Assembly: GCA_000997385.1 (NCBI GenBank)
Contig: LCBT01000005.1
Coordinates: forward strand, 1-59,262
DNA: 59,262 nt
Origin: Candidatus Daviesbacteria bacterium GW2011_GWA1_41_61
GTDB lineage: Bacteria; Patescibacteriota; Microgenomatia; Daviesbacterales; UBA10151
Direction: 5' to 3'
The notes beneath the pieces are model-generated. The model saw only the letters and a program-made list of their open reading frames with translations, was not told the origin of the DNA and did no database searches. The position numbers and the translations under genes were made by a program. Positions 1 to 7,325 of this stretch are shown here, piece after piece; the stretch's first letter is position 1, and the number at the start of each line of letters is the position of its first letter.

Positions 1-231
1 ATTGGGATCCAGTTGCTGGTATAAAGAAGAACCATAATCAAACCTGGTCTCTAAATTTTTAGCCAGAGTATCAATATTGGATCTTCTGACTCCATCCCGA
101 GCAGCTTTTTGAACATTGCCAAACAAAGCTAGGGAGACCACTGCCAAAATAGCTATAATGGCCACTACCACCAAAAGTTCAATTAAGGTAAAACCAGCAG
201 CTTTTGGGGCAGAGCTAGACATACTAGACAT
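1..231 (-). CDS. Type IV pilin-like protein, N-terminal part (cut by window edge)
   Basis: The minus-strand frame starts with ATG at 231-229 and stays open for 77 codons to the edge. A short leader is followed by the prepilin cleavage motif GFTLIELLVVVAIIAILAVV at about residues 13-32: Gly at the cleavage site, Glu at +5, then a hydrophobic helix. A second ATG at 222 is possible. Such pilins are processed by prepilin peptidase and assembled into pili or a pseudopilus. Bases 1-85 match 49074-49158 almost exactly, where a broken copy carries a LamG-like C-terminus, so this gene may also continue into such a domain outside the window. The pilin call is firm; the C-terminus is unseen. Confidence 0.9.
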   Translation of the reverse strand, partial: MSSMSSSAPKAAGFTLIELLVVVAIIAILAVVSLALFGNVQKAARDGVRRSNIDTLAKNLETRFDYGSSLYQQLDPN

Positions 232-271
232 AAAAGATAATACTTACTAAAAAGTATAGCATAAAAGGCTG

Positions 272-298
272 TTGCTTAAGCTTTAAATAATATATAAT
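272..298 (+). promoter_or_regulatory. Promoter of the M50 protease gene, nearly leaderless
   Basis: TTGCTT at 272-277 and TATAAT at 293-298 are separated by 15 bp. The -10 box ends 7 bp before the ATG at 306, leaving no room for a Shine-Dalgarno site, so the transcript should start at or next to the start codon. Confidence 0.55.
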
Positions 299-305
299 TT
301 TCTCA

Positions 306-974
306 ATGGACCCAGCTTTTTTATCTTTATCCATAGTTATCCTGCTTTTTTCTGTTATCTTACATGAGGTGATGCACGGCTTTACAGCTTTAAAGTTTGG
401 AGACAGGACTGCCGAGCTTGCCGGAAGACTGACTTTAAATCCCCTGCCTCATATTGATCCTATAGGGACAGTTTTGGTACCCATGTTAGGGTTTTTGCCG
501 GTTTTACTGGGGGGAGGACCGGGGTTTATCATTGGTTGGGCTAAACCAGTCCCGGTTAACCCTTTAAATTTTTCTGATATAAGACGCGGTGAGCTGTTGG
601 TTTCTTTAGCTGGGGTAGCTGCTAATTTTGCTTTAGCTGTTTTAGGAGCTTTCTTATTTCATTTAGCTGTTAACTTCGCTCCAAATACTAATATTAGTTT
701 AATAAATGTACTCAGGTTTACAGTCACTATCAATTTAATATTAGGAGTTTTTAATTTACTGCCTATTCCACCCCTGGATGGGTCAAAAGTAGTTCTATCT
801 TTCCTTCCCTACAAGTTGGCAGCCCGGTATCAATCTTTGGAAAAGTATGGGCTGCTGATTATCTTTGCCCTATGGTTTATCTCCATAGGAGGAGTCTCCT
901 TATTAAGCCTAATCTTAGGCACAGCTGTAGGCATTTTAGGCTCCCTTTTAAATGTCCCCTTAAGGTTGTTTTAA
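306..974 (+). CDS. Site-2 protease family (M50) membrane metalloprotease
   Basis: A 222-residue polytopic membrane protein. The zinc motif HEVMH is at about residues 21-25 inside the first membrane segment. The second M50 motif, NLLPIPPLDGSK (about 150-161), supplies the third metal ligand Asp. Several further hydrophobic segments follow. Family members cut substrates within the membrane. The compact form without a PDZ domain resembles the small YwhC-like branch, whose substrates are mostly unknown. The gene converges on tgt with a 32-bp gap. Its promoter is almost leaderless. Confidence 0.9.
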   Translation: MDPAFLSLSIVILLFSVILHEVMHGFTALKFGDRTAELAGRLTLNPLPHIDPIGTVLVPMLGFLPVLLGGGPGFIIGWAKPVPVNPLNFSDIRRGELLVSLAGVAANFALAVLGAFLFHLAVNFAPNTNISLINVLRFTVTINLILGVFNLLPIPPLDGSKVVLSFLPYKLAARYQSLEKYGLLIIFALWFISIGGVSLLSLILGTAVGILGSLLNVPLRLF

Positions 975-1006
975 TGCTCAGGCACGCAAGGACCAGCCTT
1001 GTGAGG

Positions 1007-2323
1007 CTAAATTATCCACTTCTTTTTTAGTGAGGTAAATTGTTTATCAATAATTGCTTCCCTGATTGATTTGACAAGGTTTACTATAAAGAAAACGTTA
1101 TGAATGGTGGCTAATCTGTAATACAACAACTCCTTAGCTAAATATAAATGTCTTAGATAAGCTCTGGAGAAGTTTTGGCAGGTGTAGCAGGAACACCCTG
1201 GATCTATAGCTTTTTTATCTTCTTTAAACTCTGACCTGGAGATATTAAGAGTAAATTTGTTACTCTCTTTCCCTCTATTAGCTGGACTGATATATAAACT
1301 ACCGTTTCTAGCCCTTCTCATTGGGGCCACACAATCAAACATATCCAAACCCCTTTCAATGCAGGCAAACAAGTCTCTCACCTCTCCAATTCCTAGAGCA
1401 TGTCTGGGTAATTCCCCTGGTAACAAGGGAATTACCCATTCCATAGTTTTGTCAATAGCTTTGGCAGCTGCCCAGTCAACTCCCAAAACCCCAGAATCAA
1501 CAAGGTCTCCCTCCTTCGCCAAGGCTTCGGAGGGCAAAGCAAAAGATCCTCCAATGGAAATTCCAGAAAAATCTTGCTGAACCACCCATCTGGCTTCATG
1601 TTTCCTTATCTCCTCATCAAAAACACCTTGTAATATCCCAAAAAGCTGGGATCGAGGATTTAAGGATTTTCCTACATGCTTTTGAAAATACTCTTTACTT
1701 CTTAGTTCCCAGCGGTGAGTCCTTTCTAAAGACTGCCTGACATACTCCACAGAATGAAGCGGTGATAACAACTCATCTAAAACTAAACAGATGTCTGAGC
1801 CTAAATCCAGCTGGATTTCCATAGATTTTTCCGGGGTTAAAAGGTGCTTGCTGCCATCTAAATGGGATACAAATTGTACTCCATTTTCAGTGATTTTACT
1901 TACCAAAGGCCCCCTTGTCAAACTCTCATCTCGATTCTTCTTTCCTTGTGGCGGGTCCTGCCGCTGCAGTATCCCGTCGTCTCGCCCGCTTTGAATTTTC
2001 TTTACTCCATGCTCAATCATGGCTCCCAGGGAAAAGGCCTGGAAGCCCCCTGAATCGGTCAGAATTGGTCCTTCCCACCCCATGAACTGATGAAGTCCCC
2101 CTAATTTTTTGATTAATTTATTTCCCGGCCTAAGATAAAGATGATAGGTATTACCCAGAATAATTTGAGCCCCTAAGATTTCCAAATCATCTGGACTTAA
2201 AGCTTTAACCGTCCCCTGTGTCCCTACAGGCATAAACACCGGAGTTTGGACCTCTCCATGGGCTGTTTTTAAAACTCCTGCCCTGGCTTTTTTATCTGTA
2301 GCAATGATTTTGAAATTAGACAT
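1007..2323 (-). CDS. tgt: Queuine/archaeosine-type tRNA-guanine transglycosylase
   Basis: 438 residues, longer than the usual 370-390. Visible landmarks are the N-terminal barrel (TPVFMPVGTQGTVKAL), the active-site segment LTDSGGFQAFSLG, the nucleophile region MFDCVAPMRRARNG, and a C-terminal zinc site with CSCYTC and a downstream His in the HLYLAKELLYY region. The enzyme swaps guanine at tRNA position 34 for a queuine precursor. The extra length comes from two in-frame insertions made of GC-rich repeats: one after the EHGVKKI segment (about 1951-1984) and one encoding FALPSEALAKEG (about 1509-1534). The start sits 7 bp after a TATAAT box. Confidence 0.95.
   Translation of the reverse strand: MSNFKIIATDKKARAGVLKTAHGEVQTPVFMPVGTQGTVKALSPDDLEILGAQIILGNTYHLYLRPGNKLIKKLGGLHQFMGWEGPILTDSGGFQAFSLGAMIEHGVKKIQSGRDDGILQRQDPPQGKKNRDESLTRGPLVSKITENGVQFVSHLDGSKHLLTPEKSMEIQLDLGSDICLVLDELLSPLHSVEYVRQSLERTHRWELRSKEYFQKHVGKSLNPRSQLFGILQGVFDEEIRKHEARWVVQQDFSGISIGGSFALPSEALAKEGDLVDSGVLGVDWAAAKAIDKTMEWVIPLLPGELPRHALGIGEVRDLFACIERGLDMFDCVAPMRRARNGSLYISPANRGKESNKFTLNISRSEFKEDKKAIDPGCSCYTCQNFSRAYLRHLYLAKELLYYRLATIHNVFFIVNLVKSIREAIIDKQFTSLKKKWII
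1509..1534. repeat. Short hairpin repeat inserted in tgt
   Basis: CCCTCC (1509-1514) pairs with GGAGGG (1529-1534) around a partly paired centre. On the tgt strand it encodes FALPSEALAKEG, at a point where ordinary Tgt proteins have no such segment. The opposite strand reads SFAKASEG, a phrase I recall as recurrent in CPR genomes; that recollection is unchecked. Confidence 0.5.
1951..1984 (-). repeat. Constant-tail repeat inserted in tgt (family copy 1)
   Basis: A 29-bp block (1953-1981) is identical, in the same sense relative to the host gene, to 34281-34309 inside rplA. It includes GATACTGCAGCGGCAGGACC. A diverged copy lies at 51945-51967. In tgt it is read in frame as GRDDGILQRQDP, and the other copies are read in other frames, so the similarity is at DNA level. 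Confidence 0.75.
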
Positions 2324-2330
2324 CGGTAGT

Positions 2331-2336
2331 ATTATA
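2331..2336 (-). promoter_or_regulatory. -10 box of tgt
   Basis: TATAAT on the minus strand ends 7 bp before the tgt start codon. The -35 region (TTCTAA about 17 bp upstream) is weak. A nearly leaderless transcript is inferred. Confidence 0.5.
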
Positions 2337-2390
2337 TATATTTAGGCAGAAGTTTAGAATATCAAGTACAATATTAATGTCAAGGGTTCT

Positions 2391-2873
2391 ATGCTAAAAT
2401 CAACTGCTGGCTTTACCATTATCGAGCTTTTGGTAGTAATCTCCATCTTAGCTATCTTATCAACCATAGGATTTCTTTCTTACTTTAATACCATCAATAA
2501 AACCACCACCACTATTGTCAAAGCAGACTTTGTTTCTATCTACAAAAGCATCGCCATCGCCAGACTGGCTAAACAAAAAACCTTTGGCCAAATCACCCAG
2601 AACTTCTGTTCTGAATGCGCAAGCTGCCGGGCCAGCCCTAATGTTTCCCTGGATCAGGCTTGTATTGATGATCTGACCGCTTCCTGGCAAACTATCAGCT
2701 CTGATCTTCTTCCCCGCGATCCTTGGGGCAACCCTTATCTTTGGGATGAAAATGAGTTAGAGGGTGGTAATTGTAACCGAGACAGTCTTCGTACCGTGGG
2801 AGCTGACCATCTCTATGGAACAGCTGATGATATAGTTTCTTATGTGCCCCGCTATATTTGCACTCCACCATAA
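2391..2873 (+). CDS. Type IV pilin/pseudopilin (PulG-like)
   Basis: 160 residues with a seven-residue leader, then GFTIIELLVVISILAILSTI, the prepilin peptidase site and N-terminal helix. The C-terminal half has GADHLYGTADDIVSYVP and four Cys residues, resembling calcium-binding pseudopilins such as GspG with a WGNPY signature (DPWGNPYLWD, about 112-121). It is probably assembled on the membrane by a type IV pilus machine that is not in this window. Weak Shine-Dalgarno-like AAGGG lies just before ATG. Divergent from tgt. Confidence 0.9.
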   Translation: MLKSTAGFTIIELLVVISILAILSTIGFLSYFNTINKTTTTIVKADFVSIYKSIAIARLAKQKTFGQITQNFCSECASCRASPNVSLDQACIDDLTASWQTISSDLLPRDPWGNPYLWDENELEGGNCNRDSLRTVGADHLYGTADDIVSYVPRYICTPP

Positions 2874-2966
2874 CTAACAGTTAGCAAAAGAATATTTTTT
2901 TAGGCCTTTACACATTCCTTCCTCTCTTTTTACATTTAATACTCATTTGTTACGTACTATGGGAGC

Positions 2967-5201
2967 ATGAAGCTATCCCTCAACTCTCCTCCTAAAAACA
3001 AGAAACAATCCAAAAGGAAAAACTCTAGGCTAAACTTAAAAAGAAAATTTTTAGCAATTTTTCTAGCCTTAACCTTATTTTTATCTTTAGTACCAATTAT
3101 TACTTATGCCACCTATATCCCTGATTTAGACAGCAAAGAAGAGATTATGAATAAAAGTAGTACCGGGGTGGTTCTTTTCGACCGGAATAATCAACCCTTC
3201 TTTACCTTTTATCAAGGCAGAGAAAGACAAGCTGTACCACTGGACGAAATCTCACCTTACCTGCAGATGGCAACTGTTGCTTCTGAGGACAAAGAATTTT
3301 ACTCCCACTATGGATTTTCCCCTAAAGCTATCGTCAGGGCTTTAATCACTGATATTAAAAGAGGCAATTTTGCTTCGGGAGGCTCCACTATCACCCAACA
3401 GCTGGTCAAAAATGCTTTACTTTCACCTGACAAAAGCATCACCCGTAAAATCCAGGAGATACTTTTGGCTCAAGAGCTGGAAAGAAGGTACAACAAAAAT
3501 GAGATTTTAGAGATGTACTTAAATTCAGTTTATTTTGGAGAAGGAGCTTTTGGGGTAGAAGAAGCAGCCGGCAGGTATTTTGACAAAAAATCTCCAGACT
3601 TAAATCTGGCCGAGGCAGCACTACTGGTAGGCCTGCTGCCAGCCCCTTCAAAGCTCTCACCGCTGTCCAATGATTTGACCGAGATTAAAAAGAGGCAGGA
3701 GTTAATCTTGCAAAAGATGATGGAACAAAAGATGATCTCTGATGAGGATCGCTTAAAAGCAGAGAAAGAAACACTTAAATTTAAGCCCAAAGCAAATGAT
3801 TTAAACACCACAGGTGTTCATTTTGCCATCATGGTTAAAGATGAGTTAATAGCCCATTATGGAGAAGATAAAGTCTCCCGCTCCGGCTTTAAAGTTAAAA
3901 CCACTTTAGACCTCAACTTCCAAACTCAAGCTGAACAGGTAGTCAAACAGCAGCTTAAAATTCTGGCGCCCAATAACGTTTCCAACGCCGCGATAGTCGT
4001 GGAAGATCCTAAAACCGGAGAGATTAAGGCTTTAGTAGGCAGTAAGGATTGGGGAGCCGAGGGGTTTGGCAAAGTTAATGTCGCAGTTATGCCCCGTCAA
4101 CCTGGATCTTCTTTTAAACCAATTGTTTACGCTGCTGCTTTAGAGGAAAAGGTAATCACTCCAGCCACAATCCTCTGGGACCAACCCACTACTTTTGCCA
4201 CCAACTACCGCCCCAAAAACTATGACGGTAAGTTCCGCGGCCCGGTAACTGCCAGACGGGCCCTGGCCAACTCTTTAAATGTTCCTTCAGTAGAAGTACT
4301 GTCTAAATTGGGAGTCTCTTCAGCAGTAGAGATGGCCCAGAGAGTGGGGATTACCACTATTGAAGATCCCCAAAGGTATGGATTATCCTTGGTTTTAGGA
4401 GCTGGAGAGGTCAAACTTTTAGATATCACCAACGCTTATGCTACCTTTGCTAATATGGGGTTGAAAAATGACCCCAGCTTTATTTTAGAGATTAAAGATA
4501 AATACGATCAGGTCATCTACACCCACCAAGCTAAACCTAAAAAGGTCTTAAACTCCGAAGTCGCCTTTTTAATCTCCTCAATTCTTTCCGATAGCGGTGC
4601 CCGAGCTGAAATTTTTGGGACGGTTCTAAATATCTCCCGAAAGGTAGCGGTTAAAACCGGCACTAGTGAAAGCTACCGGGATTCTTTAACCATAGGCTAC
4701 ACTCCCTCACTGGCTATTGGGGTATGGGTAGGCAATAATGACGGCCGGCCGATGAACAGTGTGGCTGGATCTTTGGGGGCAGCCCCTATTTGGAAACAGC
4801 TGATGGAGAAGTTTTTACAAGGCACCCCCAAAGAACAGTTTATTCAGCCCGAAGGGATTGTTACTTATACCTGCAGGAGAGAATATTTTATTAAGGGAAC
4901 AGAACCAACTGCAGGGTGTGCTTCCTCTACACCCTCACCTACGGTCACTATCAGTCCCACTCCTCCTCAAGAAGGTAAAAAATCAGCTTTAAATCAACCT
5001 TTTCTGCTACTTTTAGGAAGGAATTTTAACTTGACAAAAGCCGCGTTCCTTTGCTATGATGATTATGCCCAACAGGACCATGTACCGGCTGGTACATGGC
5101 AGGGCAAAGTAGATGGTTCTTTATCTGAAGAACCCAACCTGCTTGGCACGTTTGAAAATTTAGGGAATATTTTCCTCCATCGTTGGTGTACAACGGGTTG
5201 A
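2967..5201 (+). CDS. Class A penicillin-binding protein (transglycosylase/transpeptidase)
   Basis: 744 residues: a basic cytoplasmic tail, one membrane anchor (about 30-48), a GT51 glycosyltransferase domain with EDKEFYSHYG and GGSTITQQLVKN (about 107-150), then a transpeptidase domain with catalytic SSFK (about 381-384), the SLN motif near 433 and KTGTS near 563. It polymerises and cross-links peptidoglycan outside the cell membrane. The tail after about residue 650 is Ser/Thr/Pro-rich. The last 50 or so codons overlap a near-consensus promoter and the start of a candidate RNA, so the natural C-terminus may have been extended by chance. A second class A PBP lies at 30010-32325. Confidence 0.93.
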   Translation: MKLSLNSPPKNKKQSKRKNSRLNLKRKFLAIFLALTLFLSLVPIITYATYIPDLDSKEEIMNKSSTGVVLFDRNNQPFFTFYQGRERQAVPLDEISPYLQMATVASEDKEFYSHYGFSPKAIVRALITDIKRGNFASGGSTITQQLVKNALLSPDKSITRKIQEILLAQELERRYNKNEILEMYLNSVYFGEGAFGVEEAAGRYFDKKSPDLNLAEAALLVGLLPAPSKLSPLSNDLTEIKKRQELILQKMMEQKMISDEDRLKAEKETLKFKPKANDLNTTGVHFAIMVKDELIAHYGEDKVSRSGFKVKTTLDLNFQTQAEQVVKQQLKILAPNNVSNAAIVVEDPKTGEIKALVGSKDWGAEGFGKVNVAVMPRQPGSSFKPIVYAAALEEKVITPATILWDQPTTFATNYRPKNYDGKFRGPVTARRALANSLNVPSVEVLSKLGVSSAVEMAQRVGITTIEDPQRYGLSLVLGAGEVKLLDITNAYATFANMGLKNDPSFILEIKDKYDQVIYTHQAKPKKVLNSEVAFLISSILSDSGARAEIFGTVLNISRKVAVKTGTSESYRDSLTIGYTPSLAIGVWVGNNDGRPMNSVAGSLGAAPIWKQLMEKFLQGTPKEQFIQPEGIVTYTCRREYFIKGTEPTAGCASSTPSPTVTISPTPPQEGKKSALNQPFLLLLGRNFNLTKAAFLCYDDYAQQDHVPAGTWQGKVDGSLSEEPNLLGTFENLGNIFLHRWCTTG
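5031..5060 (+). promoter_or_regulatory. Strong promoter inside the 3' end of the PBP gene
   Basis: TTGACA (5031-5036), an 18-bp spacer, then TATGAT (5055-5060). It is one of the best promoter matches in the window and points at the terminator at 5299-5325 with no good reading frame between, consistent with a separate non-coding transcript. Confidence 0.65.
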
Positions 5202-5324
5202 TCTGGGTGGAGATACTGTTATGGTATTTCCTAAGATCCCCACTTTAAAGTCCAGGGGAAAAATCCTTAAAAACACGGTCAAGTAGGCGGTATTATTCTC
5301 CCCCGATCCTTCGGGGGATTTTTT
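5067..5324 (+). ncRNA. Candidate structured non-coding RNA of about 258 nt
   Basis: Bounded by a near-consensus promoter and a rho-independent terminator. It contains clear hairpins: CCATGTACC with GGTACATGG around a GGCT tetraloop (about 5080-5101), enclosed by GCCC/GGGC; GGTTCTT with AAGAACC; and GGAGATAC with GTATTTCC. I looked for hallmark sequences of tmRNA, RNase P RNA and 4.5S SRP RNA and saw none. A 6S-type or lineage-specific RNA is possible. tRNA-Thr follows downstream with its own promoter. The boundaries are predicted, not measured. Confidence 0.5.
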
Positions 5325-5325
5325 A
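5299..5325 (+). terminator. Rho-independent terminator
   Basis: TCCCCCGA and TCGGGGGA form a perfect 8-bp stem around a TCCT loop, followed by six T residues. It ends the transcript that covers the candidate RNA, and possibly read-through from the PBP gene. Confidence 0.85.
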
Positions 5326-5349
5326 TTTTAAAATCATTTTATCTCCTGG

Positions 5350-5378
5350 TTCAAATTCACTCCTAGATTTGGTAAAAT
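5350..5378 (+). promoter_or_regulatory. Promoter of tRNA-Thr(UGU)
   Basis: TTCAAA (5350-5355), a 17-bp spacer and TAAAAT (5373-5378), ending 14 bp before the mature tRNA 5' end. Confidence 0.5.
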
Positions 5379-5392
5379 TAATTGTCCCTATT

Positions 5393-5467
5393 GCCGGGGT
5401 AACTCAGTGGTAGAGTAGCTGTTTTGTAAACAGCAAGTCGCGGGTTCGAATCCCGCCTCCGGCTCCA
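5393..5467 (+). tRNA. tRNA-Thr (anticodon TGT)
   Basis: A full cloverleaf can be drawn: acceptor GCCGGGG with CTCCGGC (one G-T pair), D-arm, anticodon stem GCTGT/ACAGC with loop TTTGTAA giving anticodon TGT, T-arm with GTTCGAAT, discriminator T and encoded CCA at 5465-5467. The 3' part from about 5446 appears to come from element A, because its core recurs at 16043-16051. The integrated element thus restores the tRNA it entered. Confidence 0.95.
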
Positions 5468-7050
5468 AAGTGGATTGAAGGGTCGTATTCTGCCTGATTA
5501 GATTGATGTGACGGCCCTTTCTTTAGTCCGACCAAACCGTTTTCTTCAGAAAGCTCATTTTGCTTATTTCTAAGGAACATAAATACCGATTTAGCCTCTA
5601 GGTAAAGCTTTTTGTCTTTTAATTTCAAGTCCGACCCAAGTATTTGTAAAACCATCCTTTTAGTATAGTCGTCTCCGGTGTTAAATAATTCGAGAATATT
5701 CCCGGCAAACTCTAAGGTATTATCAATCATCTGCTCCCAGTAGGAAATTCTATCCGAATTAAGCTGCTCCTTAATATCTGCTTCTTCTTTTAGGATAGCC
5801 GCTTTTTTCTGTTTATACTCATCTTCAGAGTAGAGACCGTCAATTTTCATACTAAATAACTTTTCTTTACTACCATCAATTTCGTGTAATCTTTTAGTTA
5901 GAACTTCCTTATTTTTATGCTCAAATTCAAACTCATCTCGATTTCTTCTTTTGAGCACTTTCCTGACCCAATCAATAAACCTTGGGTTAAGTTCTAAATT
6001 ACTAATGAAAGTCCTAACCTGGCCTTCTAAATCATCAGCCGGTGTATAAGATCTTTGGGTACAGACACCTTTATTTTTCTTACATCTATACCAGAAATAC
6101 TCTCGTGACGTGCCATTTTTATATGTTTTAGTTTTTCTTTCCGAAGTAATAGTTGAGCTACATTCACCACATTTTATAAAGCCAGACAAAGGTAGTGTGC
6201 GTATTTCAGTTCTATCTATATACCGACCGCTAAACTTACCAGTAATGATTTTTTGAGCCTTATTGAATTCCTCCAAGGTGACCACTGGTTCTTGAATACC
6301 CTTGTGAACCTCACCTTGGAAATTAAAATATCCAGCATAAAATACGTTATGAAATAGACTAAATGAGGCAGTCCGAGATACTGGATTACCCCGCCTATCT
6401 CTTAAACCGAGCTTTGTAATTGCAGCTAAGGACTCATCAACAGTATATTGGCCAGTTAGTATCATCTGCCACCACCTCTTTACTAAATCAAACCTTTCTG
6501 GATCGTTAGTAACAGTTTTCTCTCCTTTAACCTCCCCAACATTGAGATAGCCAATTGGGGCTAGTCCTGGCTTGATTCCTTTAGCTACTTTGGATTCCAA
6601 GCCCCTTTTGACGTCTTTAGAGAGCTTTAGACTGAAGTCTGTGGACATACCAAACTCTATTAAGAGCATGAACCAGTTGGACAAATCATATTGAGTGTAG
6701 GGAGTAATAATCCTAAGACCTTTGTGCTGAACTAGGTCAATTATTTCGCTACCATCAATCATATTACGTGCGAGGCGGTTAGCATTCCAGCAAACGACAA
6801 CTTTAGCTTTACCAGCCTTAAGAAGATTGAGCATCCTGTAAAATTCAGTTCTAACTCCGGCTTTTCGACCGCTTTTTTCTTCTTTAAAGTGAGGTACTAT
6901 TAAATTAAGGCTATAATCCTTGATAAGTTTATTACATTCATTTACTTGGTCATTAAGGGATAGAACTTGACGCTTCTTATCTTCTTCGGATTTTCTACAG
7001 TAGGCTAGGGCAATATTACTCATATCATTTTCATTTTTATCTCTATTCAT
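5404..7050 (-). CDS. Large serine recombinase (integrase of element A)
   Basis: 548 residues. The resolvase domain begins with YCRKSEEDKKRQVLSL, including the expected nucleophile Ser, and has VVCWNANRLARN. A recombinase domain (PIGYLNV) follows, then a zinc ribbon with CGEC and two later Cys (about 300-335), a coiled coil (about 365-420) and a C-terminal tail. The last 17 codons are antisense tRNA-Thr sequence, giving GIRTRDLLFTKQLLYH. The att core GGGATTCGA is in frame here and at 16043-16051, so in an excised circle the gene would end instead with the tail encoded at 15920-16051. The start overlaps the upstream stop by 4 bp (ATGA). Confidence 0.93.
   Translation of the reverse strand: MNRDKNENDMSNIALAYCRKSEEDKKRQVLSLNDQVNECNKLIKDYSLNLIVPHFKEEKSGRKAGVRTEFYRMLNLLKAGKAKVVVCWNANRLARNMIDGSEIIDLVQHKGLRIITPYTQYDLSNWFMLLIEFGMSTDFSLKLSKDVKRGLESKVAKGIKPGLAPIGYLNVGEVKGEKTVTNDPERFDLVKRWWQMILTGQYTVDESLAAITKLGLRDRRGNPVSRTASFSLFHNVFYAGYFNFQGEVHKGIQEPVVTLEEFNKAQKIITGKFSGRYIDRTEIRTLPLSGFIKCGECSSTITSERKTKTYKNGTSREYFWYRCKKNKGVCTQRSYTPADDLEGQVRTFISNLELNPRFIDWVRKVLKRRNRDEFEFEHKNKEVLTKRLHEIDGSKEKLFSMKIDGLYSEDEYKQKKAAILKEEADIKEQLNSDRISYWEQMIDNTLEFAGNILELFNTGDDYTKRMVLQILGSDLKLKDKKLYLEAKSVFMFLRNKQNELSEENGLVGLKKGPSHQSNQAEYDPSIHFGAGGGIRTRDLLFTKQLLYH
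5446..5454 (+). other. attL core of element A
   Basis: TCGAATCCC in the T-arm of tRNA-Thr(UGU). The same nonamer occurs at the right end. In the integrase frame it reads Gly-Ile-Arg on the minus strand at both ends. Confidence 0.65.
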
Positions 7051-7325
7051 GTTGTACCATCTTCCAGCTCTTTTTTAAAGTCGGACTTCTTATTTTGTAT
7101 CTGTAGTTCAAATAATTGTATTAACCTTGAGCCTTGATCTCTGGCTACTTCATCGCTCAACTCAATCTGGTAAACTTCCTTAACCAACTTCTTGAATTCT
7201 TGAACTTCCTCCGGCTCCAAACAGGGATAAGTCTTATTTTTAGGAGCTCTAAATGTGGCATCCTGGCTGCTACAGACCTCACAAGGGCATTCACCAGATT
7301 CCACCATCTCGTCAACTGTGATCAT
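7047..7325 (-). CDS. Small Cys-containing protein of element A
   Basis: 92 residues, not recognised. The N-terminal part has GECPCEVCSSQ with three Cys that could bind zinc. The rest is charged and probably helical. It overlaps the helicase-like gene (7322) and the integrase gene (7050) by 4 bp each, so it is translationally coupled between them and probably serves replication or recombination of the element. It could be an accessory factor for the integrase; this is only inference from position. Confidence 0.65.
   Translation of the reverse strand: MITVDEMVESGECPCEVCSSQDATFRAPKNKTYPCLEPEEVQEFKKLVKEVYQIELSDEVARDQGSRLIQLFELQIQNKKSDFKKELEDGTT

Noticed and set aside
1007-2323. tgt as a pseudogene because of its insertions
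   Set aside because: The frame is intact, and both the active-site Asp segments and the zinc ligands are present.
5067-5324. tmRNA, RNase P RNA or 4.5S RNA
   Set aside because: None of their conserved core sequences is present in the transcript predicted here.
5404-5454. Treating the last 17 residues of integrase A as a conserved protein domain
   Set aside because: They are antisense tRNA-Thr sequence and vary with the integration site; only the att core phase is informative.
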